Positions 31,515 to 35,001 of a DNA stretch of 35,001 nucleotides are shown here, in pieces (the stretch's first letter is position 1; every line of letters begins with the position of its first letter). The stretch is taken from positions 2,373,376 to 2,408,376 of the forward strand of contig CP070742.1 of the NCBI GenBank assembly GCA_020348065.1, written 5' to 3'. The stretch is from Candidatus Zixiibacteriota bacterium (GTDB lineage Bacteria > Zixibacteria > MSB-5A5 > UBA10806). Position numbers and translations under genes: made by a program. Below the pieces are notes generated by a model, which was not told the DNA's origin, ran no database searches, and worked only from the letters and a program-made list of their open reading frames with translations.

Positions 31515-33557
31515 TCAGTTTTCGACGCCGAGGTATTCGAGGACTTTTTTCCATTCGGGGTCTTTTTTGAATTCGATCGATGTCGAATAGCTCGCCAGTT
31601 CCTTGAATTTTTCATAAGATTTCTTGGTATTCTTGTGATCTTCCAGCGCGTGGTAGGTTATGGCAAGATAGTACTGGGCTTTGGGATCGGCGAAATGCAG
31701 TTCTTCCGCGCCCTTAAAGGCCTCCAGAGCTTCGCCGTATCTGCCGTCCCTGTAGCAGGAGTTTCCGAGCTTGTAGTAAGCCTTAAGATTGCGGCGATCC
31801 AGGGTTATTACTTTTTGATAATCCTCGGCGGCGCGGGAATAATCGCCTTTGGAATAGAGCAGATCTCCTCTTTTGAGATAGACGGTGAAATTATTCGGAT
31901 TCATCCCGATAATCCCGGTCAGGGCGTCGTATTGGGTCTCGGTATCGCCCCTGTCCGAGGCGATTTTACCCGCTTCCATAAAACAGGATAAGGCGCTGTC
32001 ATGCATGTTGCGGTTTTTCAGGCAGCGGGCTTTCCCCAAAAGAGCCGAGACATCGCTGGGATTTTTCTGAAGGATTCTTTCATAGTATTTTTGCGCTTCG
32101 CTATATCTGCCGGCCACCTCGTTTTCATAAGCTATTTCGCTGTCGGTTTTTTTATCCAGGCTCGAATCTTTTTTCAATGTGAAACTATAAGAAAACGTTT
32201 TCCCCGATTTTACGGTGATATTTTTGGATTGAGGCCGGTAACCGCTCTTCTTAACCGACAGTAGATATCTGCCCGGCCGGACCCTGTAAGTGTTCGAACC
32301 GACTCCCATCGGTTTGCCGTCGAGATATGCCCTGACGCCCGCCGGCTTTAAGGTGAGTTTTACCGCGCCCGGCTCATTCTTTCCACGCGAGGAGGTTAGG
32401 TTGCTTGATTCCGTTTTTTTTTCCGCCGCGGGAGATTTCCGGTCGGACGCGGGAGCGGTCTCAAGGCTGCTTATCGGTTCGAACCCGGATTCCGATACCC
32501 TGATAGTGCTGGTTTTATCGCCTAATACCGTTATTCTTTCTTCGCCCACGACCTCTTCATCGATGAGATACTCCACCGTATAAATACCCGCGGGCAAGTT
32601 GTTAAATACAAAAAAACCTGCGTTGTTTGTTTTTATTTTCGCTCCCGCTTCCTTGATCCTTACCTCCTGTTCGGCCAGGGGACGATCATCCGGACCCACC
32701 ACGATTCCGACCAGGTTGCCATATGGCGAGGAATTGAACGCGCCGAGGAAGTATAAGGTTATGAAAATGGCCAGGACGGATGAGCCGATTATAGCGTAAA
32801 GACTGTTTTTATCTCTGGGTTTCAATCTTACCTCGTAAGCATTTTCGCCTACCAGTATTTCATCGCCGGCCGATATTTTCGGCCCCCCGGATAGGGTAAG
32901 GCTGTTGCCCGAAAGATAAGCGACCCTGTTCGAGCGTTTAATCTTCGTCAGATCCAGACCTGAAGGGTCCGGGAGCGGTTTTAATTCCCGGAGTTTGGTT
33001 GTGCCGGATTTGGAATTTAGATCCTGATTTTCGAATTTACTCGTATCGTCCAGTTTAATTTTCGTTGTCGCGACTATATTTTCGCCTTCGTTGAAATCAG
33101 TCTGTCGGGGAAGATTCAAAAGGGGAGGAGACTCGTTCTCTTCGGATTGCTGTTTTATTGTGGCTACCGCCGGTCCGGGCAGCTCTTTTTGGGGAGAATT
33201 GATTTCCAGCGGAGAACCGGAACCTGCTCCGCCCATCAGTCTATTCATATCCTCATCATTTCCGGTTTCAAGCTTGTCGGTGGAACTTGCGTTCGGGGGA
33301 TCTCCGGAGATCGATGGTTCCTCGGCGCTTTCCTGCATCAGGAAATCGATGGGATCCGACATCTTCAATGCCTCGTCATCGTCGCCGAATTCGAGATTTA
33401 CGCTGGTGGGGCAGGATTCCTGATTCGCGTCCCGGGGCTCCGAAGCCGGTGGCTGTTTTTCGGGATCGGATGGGATTATCAAAAGCGGTTCCCGGCAGTT
33501 TACACAAAAACTGGCCTCGCTGGATATTATCTCCGTTCCGCATTTATGACAAAACAT
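31515..33557 (-). CDS. zinc-ribbon, TM, PEGA and TPR multidomain protein
   Basis: 680 residues, GGAAGGA upstream. The domains in order are: zinc ribbon (C3, C6, C18, C21); a long acidic disordered linker to ~200; a small beta region (200-245); a single TM helix (253-274); a carboxypeptidase-regulatory-like domain (~280-355); a PEGA domain (397-463, VKLTLKPAGVRAYLDGKPMG); and TPR repeats (~475-675). The cytoplasmic part is presumably the zinc ribbon and the outside part the PEGA/TPR half. Such PEGA plus TPR proteins are often envelope scaffolds; the role here is unknown. Confidence 0.82.
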   Translation of the reverse strand: MFCHKCGTEIISSEASFCVNCREPLLIIPSDPEKQPPASEPRDANQESCPTSVNLEFGDDDEALKMSDPIDFLMQESAEEPSISGDPPNASSTDKLETGNDEDMNRLMGGAGSGSPLEINSPQKELPGPAVATIKQQSEENESPPLLNLPRQTDFNEGENIVATTKIKLDDTSKFENQDLNSKSGTTKLRELKPLPDPSGLDLTKIKRSNRVAYLSGNSLTLSGGPKISAGDEILVGENAYEVRLKPRDKNSLYAIIGSSVLAIFITLYFLGAFNSSPYGNLVGIVVGPDDRPLAEQEVRIKEAGAKIKTNNAGFFVFNNLPAGIYTVEYLIDEEVVGEERITVLGDKTSTIRVSESGFEPISSLETAPASDRKSPAAEKKTESSNLTSSRGKNEPGAVKLTLKPAGVRAYLDGKPMGVGSNTYRVRPGRYLLSVKKSGYRPQSKNITVKSGKTFSYSFTLKKDSSLDKKTDSEIAYENEVAGRYSEAQKYYERILQKNPSDVSALLGKARCLKNRNMHDSALSCFMEAGKIASDRGDTETQYDALTGIIGMNPNNFTVYLKRGDLLYSKGDYSRAAEDYQKVITLDRRNLKAYYKLGNSCYRDGRYGEALEAFKGAEELHFADPKAQYYLAITYHALEDHKNTKKSYEKFKELASYSTSIEFKKDPEWKKVLEYLGVEN

Positions 33558-33848
33558 CTGGCTATCCTTCCGTTAAATTTATACGTTTTCTAAAATTATC
33601 GGTATTGACAAATAGGATTTTAAGATTTTGGAGTTATTCTGGAATTTTAACGAAAATTCGCCATTAAATTTTGCAACAGAAAACCCGGTAATAACTATAC
33701 TGTTACATTGGACGAAGATCATTTTTAGCGCGAATCGGATTTGACCAAAAATTAAACAGAGGGAATTTACATCGTGGAGTCGAATGCTTATAAACTCAAC
33801 ATTTGACTTGATTTATGAGATATTTTTGGTATTTTAATAGCGAGTGCC
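33558..33848. other. AT-rich gap before the Ntn-hydrolase gene
   Basis: No gene is seen. A TTTGAC box at 33802-33807 and a TAnnTTTG-type box (TATTTTTG, 33821-33828) resemble a Bacteroidota-style promoter, but the spacing is short (15 nt), so confidence is low. Confidence 0.3.
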
Positions 33849-35001
33849 ATGAGCAGAATCATTCTAAATTCGCTTTTGTTTTTCCTGGTTTTCGTTGCCG
33901 ACAGATATACTTTTCTACACCCCGACGATTACGGAGAATGCACCATCGGAGTGTTTTCCGGGTCGGCTACCGTCGACGGGCGTCCCATAATATGGAAAAA
34001 CCGCGACGTTACCGACGATGTTCAGAAATTCTGCTATTTCGAACCGCGACTGCCGTATATGGATACGACTTTTTACGCGTATATAGGAAATGTTTATTCC
34101 TCGGATACCAGCCGGGTATTTATGGGAATAAACGAGGTCGGATTCGGAATTATAAACTCCAACTGCTACAATTTGAACGATATTCTCGGTCGGGGGATAA
34201 GCGACGGCGAGCTTTTGCGGATGGCCCTGGAGCGATGCCGGAATATCGGAGAGTTTGAGCAGTTTCTGGAATATACCGCGACGAAAGGGCGAATAGACTG
34301 TTGGAATATCGGAGTTATTGACGCCTTTGGCGGGGCGGCTCTTTACGAATGCTCGAACTTTTCTCATACCAGGTATAACGCCAATAATCCCGAGCAGGCC
34401 CCCGACGGAATTATAATCAGGACGACCTTCGCCCTTTCGGGAGGGAGTCATCGTCCCAGTATGAATAGATATAAAAGGGCATACAAACTCGCCCACGAGA
34501 GAAAAAATGAGGAGCGTCTGGATGCCGGGTACGTGCTCCAGACCATGTCCCGCGATCTATTTAACTATCTTGACGACCCCTATCCGCTGCCTTATACCGG
34601 GCAGCAGAACGGTCGTCCCCCGGGTTTTATACTGAGCTATGATATTACGATTAACCGTGACAAGACCAGATCGGTTATGGTCATCCGCGGCGTCGCGCCG
34701 GGTGAGGATCCCCGATTGAGCACCGCCTTCTGTACCATCGGCCCGCCCGTCATATCCGTCGCTTATCCCCTCTGGGTATTTTCGAGAAAGGTTCCGATAC
34801 AGTTGAATTTCGGCGAGGAAGTCCCCATGTTTTCAAAGGTATTGCTTCACAGGGCGATGCTGTATCCGTCGTTAAAAGAACCTCTCTATCTCAACAGTCT
34901 TTATCTGAAAAACTATGAAGGAACCGGATTATACGAGTATTCTCTACCGCTCGAAATGGAAGCCTTACGAATGGCGGATTCGTGTGTGGAAGCCTGGGGG
35001 A
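33849..35001 (+). CDS. C45-type Ntn hydrolase (carcinine hydrolase/acyltransferase-like), partial
   Basis: 384 codons from ATG 33849 to the right edge, so the C-terminus is missing. A hydrophobic start (MSRIILNSLLFFLVFVADR) could be a signal peptide or anchor. The Ntn signature follows: GECTIGVFSGSATVDGRPIIWKNRDV, with Cys31 as the expected nucleophile after autocleavage. Then come NEVGFGIINSN, GGAALYECSNF and RTTFALSGG, all typical of the isopenicillin-N N-acyltransferase/carcinine-hydrolase (peptidase C45) group. These cleave linear amides; the substrate is unknown. No good Shine-Dalgarno precedes the ATG. The frame is open throughout. Confidence 0.72.
   Translation, partial: MSRIILNSLLFFLVFVADRYTFLHPDDYGECTIGVFSGSATVDGRPIIWKNRDVTDDVQKFCYFEPRLPYMDTTFYAYIGNVYSSDTSRVFMGINEVGFGIINSNCYNLNDILGRGISDGELLRMALERCRNIGEFEQFLEYTATKGRIDCWNIGVIDAFGGAALYECSNFSHTRYNANNPEQAPDGIIIRTTFALSGGSHRPSMNRYKRAYKLAHERKNEERLDAGYVLQTMSRDLFNYLDDPYPLPYTGQQNGRPPGFILSYDITINRDKTRSVMVIRGVAPGEDPRLSTAFCTIGPPVISVAYPLWVFSRKVPIQLNFGEEVPMFSKVLLHRAMLYPSLKEPLYLNSLYLKNYEGTGLYEYSLPLEMEALRMADSCVEAWG

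Overview
This window looks like chromosome of an uncultured Gram-negative bacterium of the FCB superphylum, most likely candidate phylum Zixibacteria or a close relative. The evidence is a type IX-like C-terminal sorting domain (NYPNPFN...LLGR...G.FFYRL), dockerin tails of the NGLDVIYLVNYLKG type beside a cohesin-like protein, many Sec/lipoprotein exports, and purine-rich Shine-Dalgarno sites. The taxonomic call is inference from protein style, not from a marker gene.

Layout. 1-2.5 kb: two tandem minus-strand secreted parallel beta-helix proteins, the first cut by the window edge. 2.6-5.8 kb: a plus-strand two-gene unit with a consensus promoter, encoding a 64-residue Cys-rich zinc protein and an 857-residue Ski2/Hel308-like helicase with unusual motifs and a C-terminal OmpR-like winged helix. 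5.7-8.4 kb: a minus-strand operon of a TPR lipoprotein and a PQQ beta-propeller lipoprotein. 8.4-10.2 kb: a repeat-rich zone of REP-like palindromes holding a small ABM-like protein and a small lipoprotein.

10.2-24.3 kb: a phage-derived particle cassette on the plus strand. It has portal, a small basic protein, large terminase, two secreted paralogues with their own promoter (cargo), a control region, prohead protease, a TM/coiled-coil protein, a small helical protein, a decoration-like protein, major capsid protein, a beta-propeller adhesin-like protein, a connector-like protein, two signal-peptide-bearing surface proteins and a holin-like protein, ending at an intrinsic terminator. No tape measure, tail tube, sheath, integrase, replication or lysin gene was recognised. 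A 35-bp near-identical element lies just upstream of both the portal gene and the protease gene and probably co-regulates the two halves.

24.5-35 kb: host-type envelope genes. These are a YfaP/DUF2135-like lipoprotein, an FG-GAP protein with a dockerin tail, an LVIVD-repeat protein with a dockerin tail, a cohesin-like secreted protein, a convergent CPBP membrane protease, a zinc-ribbon/PEGA/TPR membrane protein, and the start of a C45-type Ntn hydrolase cut by the right edge.

Intergenic DNA is crowded with short perfect hairpins. One class carries the GTAG head typical of REP elements and sometimes occurs as inverted pairs. The best candidates for something undescribed are the head-only phage cassette with its duplicated control element and secreted cargo, and the zinc-protein/helicase pair.
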